Assembly: GCA_003219415.1 (NCBI GenBank)
Contig: QHOS01000032.1
Coordinates: forward strand, 1-34,286
Length of the DNA: 34,286 bases
Source: Verrucomicrobiota bacterium
GTDB taxonomy: Bacteria; Verrucomicrobiota; Verrucomicrobiia; Chthoniobacterales; UBA10450
Reading direction: 5' to 3'
A program made the position numbers and the translations under genes. This document shows, one piece after another, positions 23,542-31,299 of this stretch. The notes under the pieces were generated by a model, which had not been told where the DNA came from, ran no database searches, and saw only the letters and a program-made list of their open reading frames with translations. Position 1 is the stretch's first letter. Each line of letters begins with the position of its first letter.

Positions 23542-25050
23542 TTACCGCGTCAGCTGAATACCTTCGGGCATTTCTGGCGGCGGCGCATTGATACGGCTGT
23601 GCTGTTTGCCATAGCTGAAATAAAAGACCAGGCCGATCACAAGCCAAACAAGCAACCGCATCCAATTCGTCCAGCCGAGACCGTAAATCATCGCGCCGCA
23701 AACTATAATGCCGAGCGTGGAAACAATCGGGACAGCCGGTACGCGAAACCCGCGTTCCAAATCGGGACGCGAGGCGCGCATGATCCAAACTCCGGCGCAA
23801 ACGAGGATGAATGCAAACAGCGTTCCAATGCTGGTCATCTCGCCGACGATGTCCTCGGGGATGAACGCCGCGAAAACTCCAGTGAATAAGAAGAAGAGAA
23901 TATTGGACTTGTATGGCGTCCTAAATTTTGGATGCACATCGGAGAAGACTTTCGGAACCAATCCGTCGCGACTCATCGAATAAAAAACGCGCGATTGCCC
24001 AAGCAGCATCACGAGAATCACGGATGAGAAGCCGGCAATGATCGCGACTGTCACAGACTTAGACAGCCATTCATAGCCGGTCATGTATTTCGTGATCGCG
24101 AACGCGACAGAAGCTTCCCGGCCAGCGCTGCGGAAGTCCTGCACAGTCGCAACGCCGCTCAACACGTACGAAAAGAGCACATAAAGAATCGTGCAGATGA
24201 CCAAAGAACCAAGAATGCCGATCGGCATGTCGCGTTTTGGGTTTCGCGCCTCTTGCGCCGCGGTACTGACGGCATCAAAGCCGATGTATGCGAAAAACAC
24301 GACGCCCGCGGCGCCGAGTATCCCGAGAATTCCTCCATAAGAGTGGGTGATGCCTTGCGGTGTGACGTACGTGGCCGGCGCTGGAATGAACGGAGTGTGG
24401 TTCGCCGGATTTATAAAGTGCCACCCGATTCCGATCACGAGCAACACGATACTCACCTTCAAGATGACGATAAGCCCGTTGACGAATGCCGATTCTTTCG
24501 TGCCGCGAATCAGAAGTAGAGTCAGTAATAGTAGGATGAACACGGCCGGTATGTTGATAATCCCGTGCCCACCGCTCGTGATGTCGTGTTCAAAGGGCGA
24601 GTGCGCCCATTGGTACGGTATCCGCAAACCGAACCAGTCGAGTACGCGATTTGCGTATTCGCTCCAGGCAATGGCCACGGTCGCCGCACCGACCGCGTAT
24701 TCGAGGATTAAATCCCAGCCGATGATCCAGGCGACCAATTCACCCATCGTTGCATACGAATAAGTATAGGCGCTTCCAGCAACTGGAATCATGGAAGCGA
24801 ATTCCGCGTAACAGAGACCGGCAAACGCGCAACCGACACCCGCTACGACAAAGGCAAGAACAACGGAGGGACCCGCCCGATCCGCGATAGCCGCCGCGGT
24901 GCGAACAAACAGACCGGCACCGATAATTGCCCCAATACCGAGCGCTACGAGGTTTATCGGTCCCAGAGAGCGCTTCAGACTGTGCTCGCCGACTTCCCGC
25001 GCTTCTTCCATCAGGCGATCGACCGGTTTCTTTGCAAATAACTTTGCCAT
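23542..25050 (-). CDS. APC-superfamily amino acid permease (cationic amino acid transporter type)
   Basis: The 502-residue inner-membrane protein has 12 or more hydrophobic segments. LGIGAIIGAGLFVRTAAAIA is the helix-1 Gly-rich substrate site, and GVVFFAYIGFDAVSTAAQEA followed by RNPKRDMPIGI is the helix-6 signature of YfnA/CAT-like permeases. The N-terminus (FAKKPVDRLMEEA) is also typical. Substrate is unknown, likely an amino acid taken up by proton symport or exchange. The ATG at 25050 is preceded by AAAGGAGA (GGAG at 25061-25058), one of the few clear ribosome binding sites here; an upstream in-frame TTG at 25071 is less likely. Confidence 0.92.
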   Translation of the reverse strand: MAKLFAKKPVDRLMEEAREVGEHSLKRSLGPINLVALGIGAIIGAGLFVRTAAAIADRAGPSVVLAFVVAGVGCAFAGLCYAEFASMIPVAGSAYTYSYATMGELVAWIIGWDLILEYAVGAATVAIAWSEYANRVLDWFGLRIPYQWAHSPFEHDITSGGHGIINIPAVFILLLLTLLLIRGTKESAFVNGLIVILKVSIVLLVIGIGWHFINPANHTPFIPAPATYVTPQGITHSYGGILGILGAAGVVFFAYIGFDAVSTAAQEARNPKRDMPIGILGSLVICTILYVLFSYVLSGVATVQDFRSAGREASVAFAITKYMTGYEWLSKSVTVAIIAGFSSVILVMLLGQSRVFYSMSRDGLVPKVFSDVHPKFRTPYKSNILFFLFTGVFAAFIPEDIVGEMTSIGTLFAFILVCAGVWIMRASRPDLERGFRVPAVPIVSTLGIIVCGAMIYGLGWTNWMRLLVWLVIGLVFYFSYGKQHSRINAPPPEMPEGIQLTR

Positions 25051-25111
25051 GCGTCGTCTCCTTTGGTTCAAATGCCGAGTTGGTATGCGAAATTAGTCGG
25101 TCAGCGCTTAT

Positions 25112-26629
25112 TCACGTCTCTGATTTTTTCCCCGCAAGTTTCCAGAAAAAATAAATTGGCGCACCGCTGATAACGATCAGTAAGCCCGGCCACGTGGTTG
25201 CGGTTTGATAAATGAAAAGGACCAAAAGAATTGTGCCTGCGCCAACGATGTAAAGAATAGGGACGATCGGATATCCAAATGCTTTATATGGACGCTCTGC
25301 ATCAGGGCGTTTCCAGCGAAGCAAAAACAGTCCTGCGATTGTGAGAATGTAAAAAATCAGGGCAGCCGAGATTACGTAATCGAGCAGATTGCCGTAAAGA
25401 TTGCCATAGCCGACAAGATCGCCGGCGCTATTTGTTTTAACTGTCCGCGGGAGCACCAGAACACCGGCCCAAATTCCTTGAATAATCAGCGCCCACGCAG
25501 GGACATGGTTTTTATTCAATTCACCAACCCGCCGGAAAAAAAGACCGTCACGCGCCATCGCATAATAAGCGCGCGCACCTGCGAGGATTAGTCCATTATT
25601 GCAACCGAAGGTCGAAATCATAATCGCGACTGCCATGATCGTCGCCCCGGTGCCTGGAAAGATTACGTTCGCAGTTTCCGAAGCGACACGATCGCTTGGA
25701 GCATTCTGGATTGAGGCGAACGGAAGCGTCGCCAAATAAGCGACGTTCGCCAGCAGATAAAGTCCGATAACCAGAAGCGTGCCGAAGGCGAGCGACAGCG
25801 GTATGTTGCGCCGCGGTTCCTTCACTTCTCCGGCGATGAACGTGATGTTGTTCCACGCGTCCGCTGAGAAAAGGGAATTGGTCTGCGCTACGCAGATGCC
25901 GACGAAGAGACCGAACGCGGTGGCGGCGGTGAGCCCCGCTCCCACGTCCTGCAATCCGCCTCGTAACGTCCAAAAGTCGCGAAAGTTTTCCGTACCCACT
26001 CCGGACTTCACACCAACGATGATTCCCAGCACGACCAACGCGATGAGGGCGCCCGTTTTGGCTGTCGTGAAAATGTTTTGCACGAGCTTGCCAAGATTTA
26101 ATCCCCGCGTGTTCATGAAAGTCAGTAGCGCGATCATCGCCAGACCGAGAAACTGTGCGGTAGAAAGTGAAACAGCGTAGCCGCTAAACCAGCCACCAAA
26201 ACGGATTGGCGGGATCAGATAGTTGGATTCTGAAAACCACGGGACAAGTACGCCACTGTACCGTGCGAAGCCAACCGCAACCGCCGCGATCGTGCCGGTT
26301 TGAATCACCAGAAACAGCGTCCAGCCGTAGAGAAAACCCCAGAGCGGACTGTAAGCTTCGCGCAAGTAAACGTATTGGCCACCGGCCTTCGGCATCATCG
26401 CTGCCAGCTCGCCGTACGACAGCGCAGCCATCAGCGTCAGTAAACCGGTCACGATCCAAACAACCAGCAGCCAACCGGGCGAACCGACCTGGCGTGCAAT
26501 AATCGCCGACACAATGAAAATTCCCGAGCCGATCATCGAGCCCGCTACAAGCATGGTCGAGTCGAGTAGGCCGAGGCCCCTGACGAATTTTTGGTCAGCT
26601 ACGGGTGCTTCAGCTATCGCCGTCGTCAT
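25112..26629 (-). CDS. APC-superfamily amino acid permease (LAT-like)
   Basis: The 505-residue protein is a second, clearly different APC permease. LVAGSMIGSGIFIVSAIIAR is the unwound helix-1 motif, MAALSYGELAAMMPKAGGQY is the helix-2/3 loop of LAT-type exchangers, and SLFSADAWNNITFIAGEVKE precedes PRRNIPLSLAFG (helix 6). About 12 hydrophobic segments are visible. The first ~18 residues are hydrophilic. Start is ATG at 26629 without a clear Shine-Dalgarno. It precedes the CAT-like permease by 61 bases on the same strand, so both may be expressed together; substrates are unknown. Confidence 0.91.
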   Translation of the reverse strand: MTTAIAEAPVADQKFVRGLGLLDSTMLVAGSMIGSGIFIVSAIIARQVGSPGWLLVVWIVTGLLTLMAALSYGELAAMMPKAGGQYVYLREAYSPLWGFLYGWTLFLVIQTGTIAAVAVGFARYSGVLVPWFSESNYLIPPIRFGGWFSGYAVSLSTAQFLGLAMIALLTFMNTRGLNLGKLVQNIFTTAKTGALIALVVLGIIVGVKSGVGTENFRDFWTLRGGLQDVGAGLTAATAFGLFVGICVAQTNSLFSADAWNNITFIAGEVKEPRRNIPLSLAFGTLLVIGLYLLANVAYLATLPFASIQNAPSDRVASETANVIFPGTGATIMAVAIMISTFGCNNGLILAGARAYYAMARDGLFFRRVGELNKNHVPAWALIIQGIWAGVLVLPRTVKTNSAGDLVGYGNLYGNLLDYVISAALIFYILTIAGLFLLRWKRPDAERPYKAFGYPIVPILYIVGAGTILLVLFIYQTATTWPGLLIVISGAPIYFFWKLAGKKSET

Positions 26630-26759
26630 TTGAGCAGGTTGACTTCGGCGGAGAGTAAATCATCACTCAGGCCTGCGGCGCAATGACAAAACATTCGGTT
26701 TACCCTTCGCCAAGCCGTCGATCTTAAAAACGCGAAATTGCTTTCACGTAAAAAGAACC

Positions 26760-27815
26760 GTGTTAATCTCACGCCCCGTGACTTGTTCAAGCCAGCGCCG
26801 CGTGTGCCGGACATTTTTGTCGATTTCGTGCGCTGCAGTTGTGCTGATTGCCGAATTGGCTGCCATGCCGCAGGTCACTTACGCGCGAGCAGACGCGCAT
26901 TTCGTAGCGCTGCCTCTGGTGCGCTCGCGGCAAAATCATTTGATGGTGCGCGCTTTTATCAACGGCAGAGAGGCCTGGCTGACGATTGATAGTGGAGCGC
27001 CGGTAAGCGCAATCGCTTTAAATCGCCGCAATTATTTTCGACTCAAATCAATCACGGCCAAGTCGAACCTGCCGTCGCGCGTTCAGATCAACGGCGCATT
27101 CAATAACGTAGCCCTCGCGCGCGAGCTTCGGCTCGGAGGGCTGACTCTGATCGATGAACCGATGGTTACTGTCGATCTGGGAAACTCTGCCCGCGCGGCG
27201 CGGCTGGTTCACGAAGAGGAAATCGACGGAATCATCGGAGCGGATATTCTTTTTCCAACCCAGGCGGTACTGGATTGCCAACGACAGTTGCTGGTCTTGA
27301 AGACCGATCCCGACGTTTTGGGTGGTGTGCCTGGTCTCGATCGGCGCGGACTGCAAGCTGTTCCGATTCAAGTAAGTGACGGTTTTAATTTGTATGTGAA
27401 TGGCTCGATCAATGGGAAAGCCGCCAAGTTTATGGTCGATACGGGTTCGTTTGCCACGCTCTTGCACCGCTCTTTCGTTAGGCGAATGCGAATTGCCACC
27501 CGGGAGACGCCGTATAGTTCTTCGGCCGTGAACCTGAAGGAGCGCGGCCTGCGCGTGGCGAGGATTCGCAAACTGTCGGTGGGCGCGGTCGACATCGTTG
27601 GCAAGGACGTAGGCGTGATTGATATGGAAGGATTAATTCACGATGGATTGTTGGAAGGTACACCGCCGGTTGCCGGCCTGCTTGGTGCGGAAACGCTGCG
27701 GCGGCACCACGGCATCATCGATTTCGGCACGCGCACGCTTTATTTGCAAAGGCGCGAGCTTCCATGGCAGCGGGTCGGTTGGCGGCGTTCCGCTGGGCCC
27801 AACTTGACCTACTAG
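26760..27815 (+). CDS. Two-lobed retropepsin-like aspartic protease, exported
   Basis: The 351-residue protein has two repeats of a retropepsin-like fold. The first lobe contains WLTIDSGAPVSAI (D77) and closes with DGIIGADILFPTQAVLDCQR; the second contains KFMVDTGSFATLL (D227) and closes with VAGLLGAETLRRHHGIIDFG. Each lobe thus has its own D-S/T-G catalytic triplet and a matching hydrophobic-hydrophobic-Gly end. A signal peptide is likely at residues 12-42 (FLSISCAAVVLIAELAAMPQ). I used GTG 26760; a GTG at 26778 also fits. It would act as a one-chain protease or peptide-binding protein in the periplasm; activity is inferred. Confidence 0.82.
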   Translation: MLISRPVTCSSQRRVCRTFLSISCAAVVLIAELAAMPQVTYARADAHFVALPLVRSRQNHLMVRAFINGREAWLTIDSGAPVSAIALNRRNYFRLKSITAKSNLPSRVQINGAFNNVALARELRLGGLTLIDEPMVTVDLGNSARAARLVHEEEIDGIIGADILFPTQAVLDCQRQLLVLKTDPDVLGGVPGLDRRGLQAVPIQVSDGFNLYVNGSINGKAAKFMVDTGSFATLLHRSFVRRMRIATRETPYSSSAVNLKERGLRVARIRKLSVGAVDIVGKDVGVIDMEGLIHDGLLEGTPPVAGLLGAETLRRHHGIIDFGTRTLYLQRRELPWQRVGWRRSAGPNLTY

Positions 27816-27853
27816 GATTACTGAGTAACCGCGCGGTTGCCCTGTAATTTGTG

Positions 27854-28264
27854 ATGGAAACGGAACCAAAGACGATTTGCGGCGGTTGTCTCTGCGGCGC
27901 TGTGCGATACGAAGGCATTGGCGAGCTCTACAACGTCACTCATTGCCATTGCGAAGATTGTCGCAAGAGCGCTGGTGCGCCATTTGTGACCTGGGCTTCG
28001 TTTCAGCCGAGCAATTTTAAATTTACCAAGGGAAAACCGCTTGAAATCGCATGGGCCGGGCGCGTCCGCTCGTTCTGCGCGACGTGCGGCAGCGCGTTAA
28101 CTTTCACGAGCCAACCCGATGCTGATGAAATCGATGTCACTGTTGCCACTTTCGATCAGCCCGAAATCGTTACTCCAGCCGACCATATCTGGACGGAGGA
28201 TCGAATATCGTGGATTAAGCTTGCCGACAATTTACCACAGCATGCACGAGGCAGAACGGAATGA
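27854..28264 (+). CDS. GFA-family (glutathione-dependent formaldehyde-activating-like) zinc protein
   Basis: The 136-residue protein carries the zinc-binding Cys pattern of the GFA/CENP-V fold: GGCLCGAVRYEG, HCHCEDCRKSAGAPFVTWAS and FCATCGSALTF. Length and the TEDRISWIKLADNLP C-terminus are usual. Gfa was first described as catalysing S-hydroxymethylglutathione formation, but most family members have no proven activity, so a specific reaction is not claimed. I chose ATG 27854; a GTG at 27851 is directly upstream. The downstream small gene overlaps its last 23 bases. Confidence 0.9.
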   Translation: METEPKTICGGCLCGAVRYEGIGELYNVTHCHCEDCRKSAGAPFVTWASFQPSNFKFTKGKPLEIAWAGRVRSFCATCGSALTFTSQPDADEIDVTVATFDQPEIVTPADHIWTEDRISWIKLADNLPQHARGRTE

Positions 28265-28478
28265 GCTTGAGTCGATGCGCATCCGCGCATTGGCGATCGG
28301 AGCGCAAAGCATCGGAGCTTTGGCGCTCGGGGCGCTGGCGATTGGAGCATTTGCAGTGGGCGTCGTCGCGGTCGGCCGCCTCGTCATTGGTCGAGCGAAA
28401 ATCAGGCGTCTTGAAATCGGCGACCTTGTTGTGAACAGATTGCGAGTGACGGATTCGCTGGAAATTCCACGCGATTGA
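28242..28478 (+). CDS. Small protein with five-residue Gly-periodic repeats
   Basis: The 78-residue product has, after a short charged start (MHEAERNELESMRIR), about eleven consecutive five-residue units: ALAIG AQSIG ALALG ALAIG, then AFAVG VVAVG RLVIG RAKIR RLEIG DLVVN RLRVT. Gly or a polar residue closes each unit and a hydrophobic residue sits second and fourth. The period matches pentapeptide-repeat (quadrilateral beta-helix) proteins, although the consensus differs; the Ala/Gly-rich half could instead be membrane-embedded. I recall similar short proteins in other bacteria annotated as hypothetical. Start ATG 28242 overlaps the GFA gene; ATG 28275 (67 residues) is the alternative. Function unknown. 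Confidence 0.7.
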   Translation: MHEAERNELESMRIRALAIGAQSIGALALGALAIGAFAVGVVAVGRLVIGRAKIRRLEIGDLVVNRLRVTDSLEIPRD

Positions 28479-28533
28479 GTTAATCGCGCTTCAAATAGTT
28501 TTCTTTCGCTTTAACTGAATCTGCTGTGGTGCG

Positions 28534-29484
28534 ATGAACACAATCACGCAAGCTTTCGTTCTCGCTGCTGGGCGCGGTACACGCCTGCGGCCGCTGACGG
28601 ATGATTTACCGAAGCCCCTCATCCCGATTTTTCAAAAGCCACTCATCACTTTTGCGCTCGATCATTTAATTGCGGCAGGCGTGCAATCCTTTGTGATCAA
28701 CACGCACCGGCTGCCGAACTTGTTTCATGAATTTTTCTCGGGGAACGGGTACCACGGTCATTCCGTTACGCTCGCTCATGAACCTGACCTGCTCGAAACC
28801 GGGGGCGGAATCAAAAATGTCGAAAGCATTCTCAGGAAAGAACCCTTCATCGTTTACAGCGGCGATATTTTGACCGACGTCGCGCTCGAACCGCTGATTA
28901 CCGAACATTTTCGCGCCGGCAATGATGTGACGCTGGGGCTTCGCCGGAACACCGGCCTCGGCGCCGGCGTGGTTGTGCGTGATGGCCGCATCGTAGAGAT
29001 CTCAACAAAATCCAACCCCAAGGAAAACTTCGATTACGCTAACATTTCCATCTGGAACCCGGAAATTTTCGCGCGCATTCCTGCCAGGAGGAAAATTTCA
29101 TTCATTCCCATCCTAATTGATTGGATCGACCAGGGGGGAACGATCGGCGGCCTGGCGCTGGATGACGGGAATTGGTTCAACATCGGGTCACGCAAGGAAT
29201 ACCTCGACGTGCACCGCGCAATTTCGAACAAACATTGGCGACCGGCATACGTTAAAACGCGCGAGTGGCCCGAACCGGTCGCGAAAAGCGCGCATGTCGA
29301 TCCGACCGCACAAGTTCGCGGCTGTTCTGTGGTTGGGCCGGACTGCTGCGTTGGAGCAGAAGCCGTTCTTGAAGACACAATTTTGTGGCGAGCCTCAGAA
29401 ATTGCTTCCAAAAGTCACCTTCACGGTTGTATTGTCCGCTCCCAAAAAAGGGTCAGCGGCATCCATCGTAACAGCGACATCTAG
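28534..29484 (+). CDS. Sugar-1-phosphate nucleotidyltransferase (MurU-like) with C-terminal beta-helix
   Basis: The 316-residue enzyme opens with the nucleotidyltransferase signature FVLAAGRGTRLRPLTDDLPK followed by PL, then LLETGGGIKNV and IVYSGDILTD (metal-binding Asp), DYANISIWNPEIF and the closing WFNIGSRKEYLDVHRA. The last ~60 residues (AHVDPTAQVRGCSVVGPDCC) form a short left-handed beta-helix of hexapeptides. The gene is one base upstream of a kinase of AmgK type, the arrangement of the amgK-murU pair that recycles MurNAc into UDP-MurNAc. MurU itself is about 220 residues, so the beta-helix is extra. A mannose- or glucose-1-phosphate enzyme is the alternative. Confidence 0.85.
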   Translation: MNTITQAFVLAAGRGTRLRPLTDDLPKPLIPIFQKPLITFALDHLIAAGVQSFVINTHRLPNLFHEFFSGNGYHGHSVTLAHEPDLLETGGGIKNVESILRKEPFIVYSGDILTDVALEPLITEHFRAGNDVTLGLRRNTGLGAGVVVRDGRIVEISTKSNPKENFDYANISIWNPEIFARIPARRKISFIPILIDWIDQGGTIGGLALDDGNWFNIGSRKEYLDVHRAISNKHWRPAYVKTREWPEPVAKSAHVDPTAQVRGCSVVGPDCCVGAEAVLEDTILWRASEIASKSHLHGCIVRSQKRVSGIHRNSDI

Positions 29485-29485
29485 T

Positions 29486-30475
29486 ATGAGGACTGAATTT
29501 CTTCTCCGGCGAACACGGATGCACTTTCCGCTGCTGGATGAAACCGATGTAAAAATTCGCCCGATTGAAAAAGGCGGGTCGGATCGAAAATTTTATCGGA
29601 TTCGTTGCTCAGCGAATCAGACGCTCATCCTGGTTAAGTACAATCTGGAGCGCGACGAGAATCGGCATTACGTCGAGATCGCGAAATTCCTCGACGTTCA
29701 CGGAATCCGGGTCCCCAAAATTTATTTTCACGATGAAGCGGAAGGTCTTATCTGGATCGAGGACCTGGGCGAGCAAGACCTCTACCGTTATCGACACGAC
29801 AGCTGGCTGGTCCGCCGCGCGTTCTACGAATCAGCGCTCGATGAAATTATCAAACTTCACAGTCTGCCGGAGTCCGTGTGCGTGGAAATGAAGGAGCATT
29901 TACCTGCCGAGTTTAACGCGGCGCTTTACCGCTGGGAACAGAGATACTTTTTCAACAATTGCCTCGGCCGCTATTTCACGGTTAGCGAGTCAAAACGCAA
30001 GGAACTGACAGTTCTTCCCGGTTTGCGCGAAATTGCAAAACGTCTGGAGAGTTTACCAAGGGTCTTGGTCCATCGCGATTTTCAATCGCAAAATATCATT
30101 ATTCAGAACAGACAGGCCAAGCTGATTGATTTTCAGGGGATGCGACCGGGTTTGGCTGAATATGATCTGGCATCGTTGCTTTTTGATCCGTATGTCGATC
30201 TTTCAGGCGCAGAGCGATCTGAGTTGATTAGTTATTACCGGCAAAAACAGGCGGACAATGGGCGAACCATTGACCAACAGTTGGACAACACTCTGCAATT
30301 ATGCGCGATGCAACGCCTGATGCAGGCGCTGGGTGCTTATGGCTTTTTGGGTTTGGTCCGGGGACATGAGCATTTTCTGCGATACGTTCCAAGAGCTATG
30401 CGCTCGTTGCGGGAGATCGTGGCGAAGATCGACGACCTCAAGCCGCTCGCTTCTCTTCTCGCCGACCTGGGCTAG
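29486..30475 (+). CDS. Aminoglycoside-phosphotransferase-fold sugar kinase (AmgK-like)
   Basis: The 329-residue kinase has IRPIEKGGSDRKFYRIRC (nucleotide loop), LVKYNLERDENRHYVEIAKF (the Lys and Glu of the N-lobe), GLIWIEDLGEQDL, the catalytic loop VLVHRDFQSQNIII (H197-R-D199, N203) and the metal-binding D215-F-Q in KLIDFQGMRPGLAEYDLASL. That last phrase is close to AmgK, which phosphorylates MurNAc and GlcNAc at the anomeric carbon. The ATG at 29486 starts one base after the nucleotidyltransferase stop; a longer open frame upstream is the nucleotidyltransferase gene in another frame. A related anomeric kinase on another sugar is possible. Confidence 0.85.
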   Translation: MRTEFLLRRTRMHFPLLDETDVKIRPIEKGGSDRKFYRIRCSANQTLILVKYNLERDENRHYVEIAKFLDVHGIRVPKIYFHDEAEGLIWIEDLGEQDLYRYRHDSWLVRRAFYESALDEIIKLHSLPESVCVEMKEHLPAEFNAALYRWEQRYFFNNCLGRYFTVSESKRKELTVLPGLREIAKRLESLPRVLVHRDFQSQNIIIQNRQAKLIDFQGMRPGLAEYDLASLLFDPYVDLSGAERSELISYYRQKQADNGRTIDQQLDNTLQLCAMQRLMQALGAYGFLGLVRGHEHFLRYVPRAMRSLREIVAKIDDLKPLASLLADLG

Positions 30476-30513
30476 TCTGATTTCAGCTTCAATAGAGCCA
30501 CGGCCCGGTGACG

Positions 30514-31143
30514 CTACTCCAGGCCGACAAAAGGATTCGTGCGACGCTCGGTTCCAATCTTCGTCGGCGGCCCGTGCCCGGGGAGCACGGTCACGTCATC
30601 GCCGAGGGAAAATATTTTTTTTCTGATCTCTTGTACTAGTAGATCGATATCTCCGCCCGGTAAATCTCCGCGGCCGATGCTGCCGGCAAACAACACGTCA
30701 CCGCCAATAAGCAATCGATCGTCCGGCAAAAAGAAACAAAGACTCCCGGGGCAATGGCCGGGAACTTCCAACACTTGGAATTGGGAACCGAGAAAATCCC
30801 GGCTCGGCGTCTCTTCGATAAGAAAGTCAGGGTTCGCCGGCTGGATTTCGAGTTCGAAACCGAAGCTGCGAAAAAATTCTCGATCCGAAATCATCGGCGC
30901 AGTGAGCGGGTGACAGCCGATTGGACAATCGAACTGCCGCTTGATCCTGGCGACATCTTGCACGTGATCGACGTGTCCGTGCGTCAGGAGCAAAAGTTTC
31001 AGATCGACTCCGAGTGACCTGACCCACTCGCAAGCCCCGTCCGGCGCGTCGAAAAGAATCCAGCCTCCCGATGCTTTGAGCAGATAGCAATTTGTCTCAA
31101 AGATGCCACCGCAAAACCTCTCGTAAATCATTGCGGATTTCAT
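30514..31143 (-). CDS. MBL-fold metallo-hydrolase (glyoxalase II-like)
   Basis: The 209-residue protein has LLLLTHGHVDHVQDVARI (H55, H57, D59, H60), a further His in VLEVPGHCPGSLCFF, Asp in LLIGGDVLFAGSIGRGDLPG and a last His in VLPGHGPPTKIGTE. These are the two-zinc ligands of the metallo-beta-lactamase fold, closest in layout to the YcbL/glyoxalase-II group that hydrolyses thioesters. GSIGRGDLPGG is typical of YcbL-like enzymes. No signal peptide is visible. Start ATG 31143, with an alternative Met five codons in. It converges on the AmgK-like gene and diverges from the protease gene. Confidence 0.92.
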   Translation of the reverse strand: MKSAMIYERFCGGIFETNCYLLKASGGWILFDAPDGACEWVRSLGVDLKLLLLTHGHVDHVQDVARIKRQFDCPIGCHPLTAPMISDREFFRSFGFELEIQPANPDFLIEETPSRDFLGSQFQVLEVPGHCPGSLCFFLPDDRLLIGGDVLFAGSIGRGDLPGGDIDLLVQEIRKKIFSLGDDVTVLPGHGPPTKIGTERRTNPFVGLE

Positions 31144-31299
31144 TCTAGTTGGGCTTCACTACAACTGAAGGCAGGAGTTTTTACGAATATTTGAATGTTC
31201 CCCTTTGTTGATTGTCTCATTCACTTACATGTCAATCCTATCTCGTTATCTTGCGCTCCCTGCTGAAATCTGCGATGGTGGTAAACCGCCTTTTTACAG

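Noticed and set aside
25596-25973. 125-codon minus-strand frame inside the LAT-like permease
   Set aside because: It is another frame of the same strand as the permease, rich in Arg and His, a typical frame shadow.
28119-28241. Longer start for the pentapeptide-periodic gene
   Set aside because: The extra 41 codons lie inside the GFA gene and show no repeat pattern; ATG 28242 fits better.
29117-29485. Upstream extension of the AmgK-like kinase
   Set aside because: These codons are the nucleotidyltransferase gene read in another frame; homology to kinases begins after ATG 29486.
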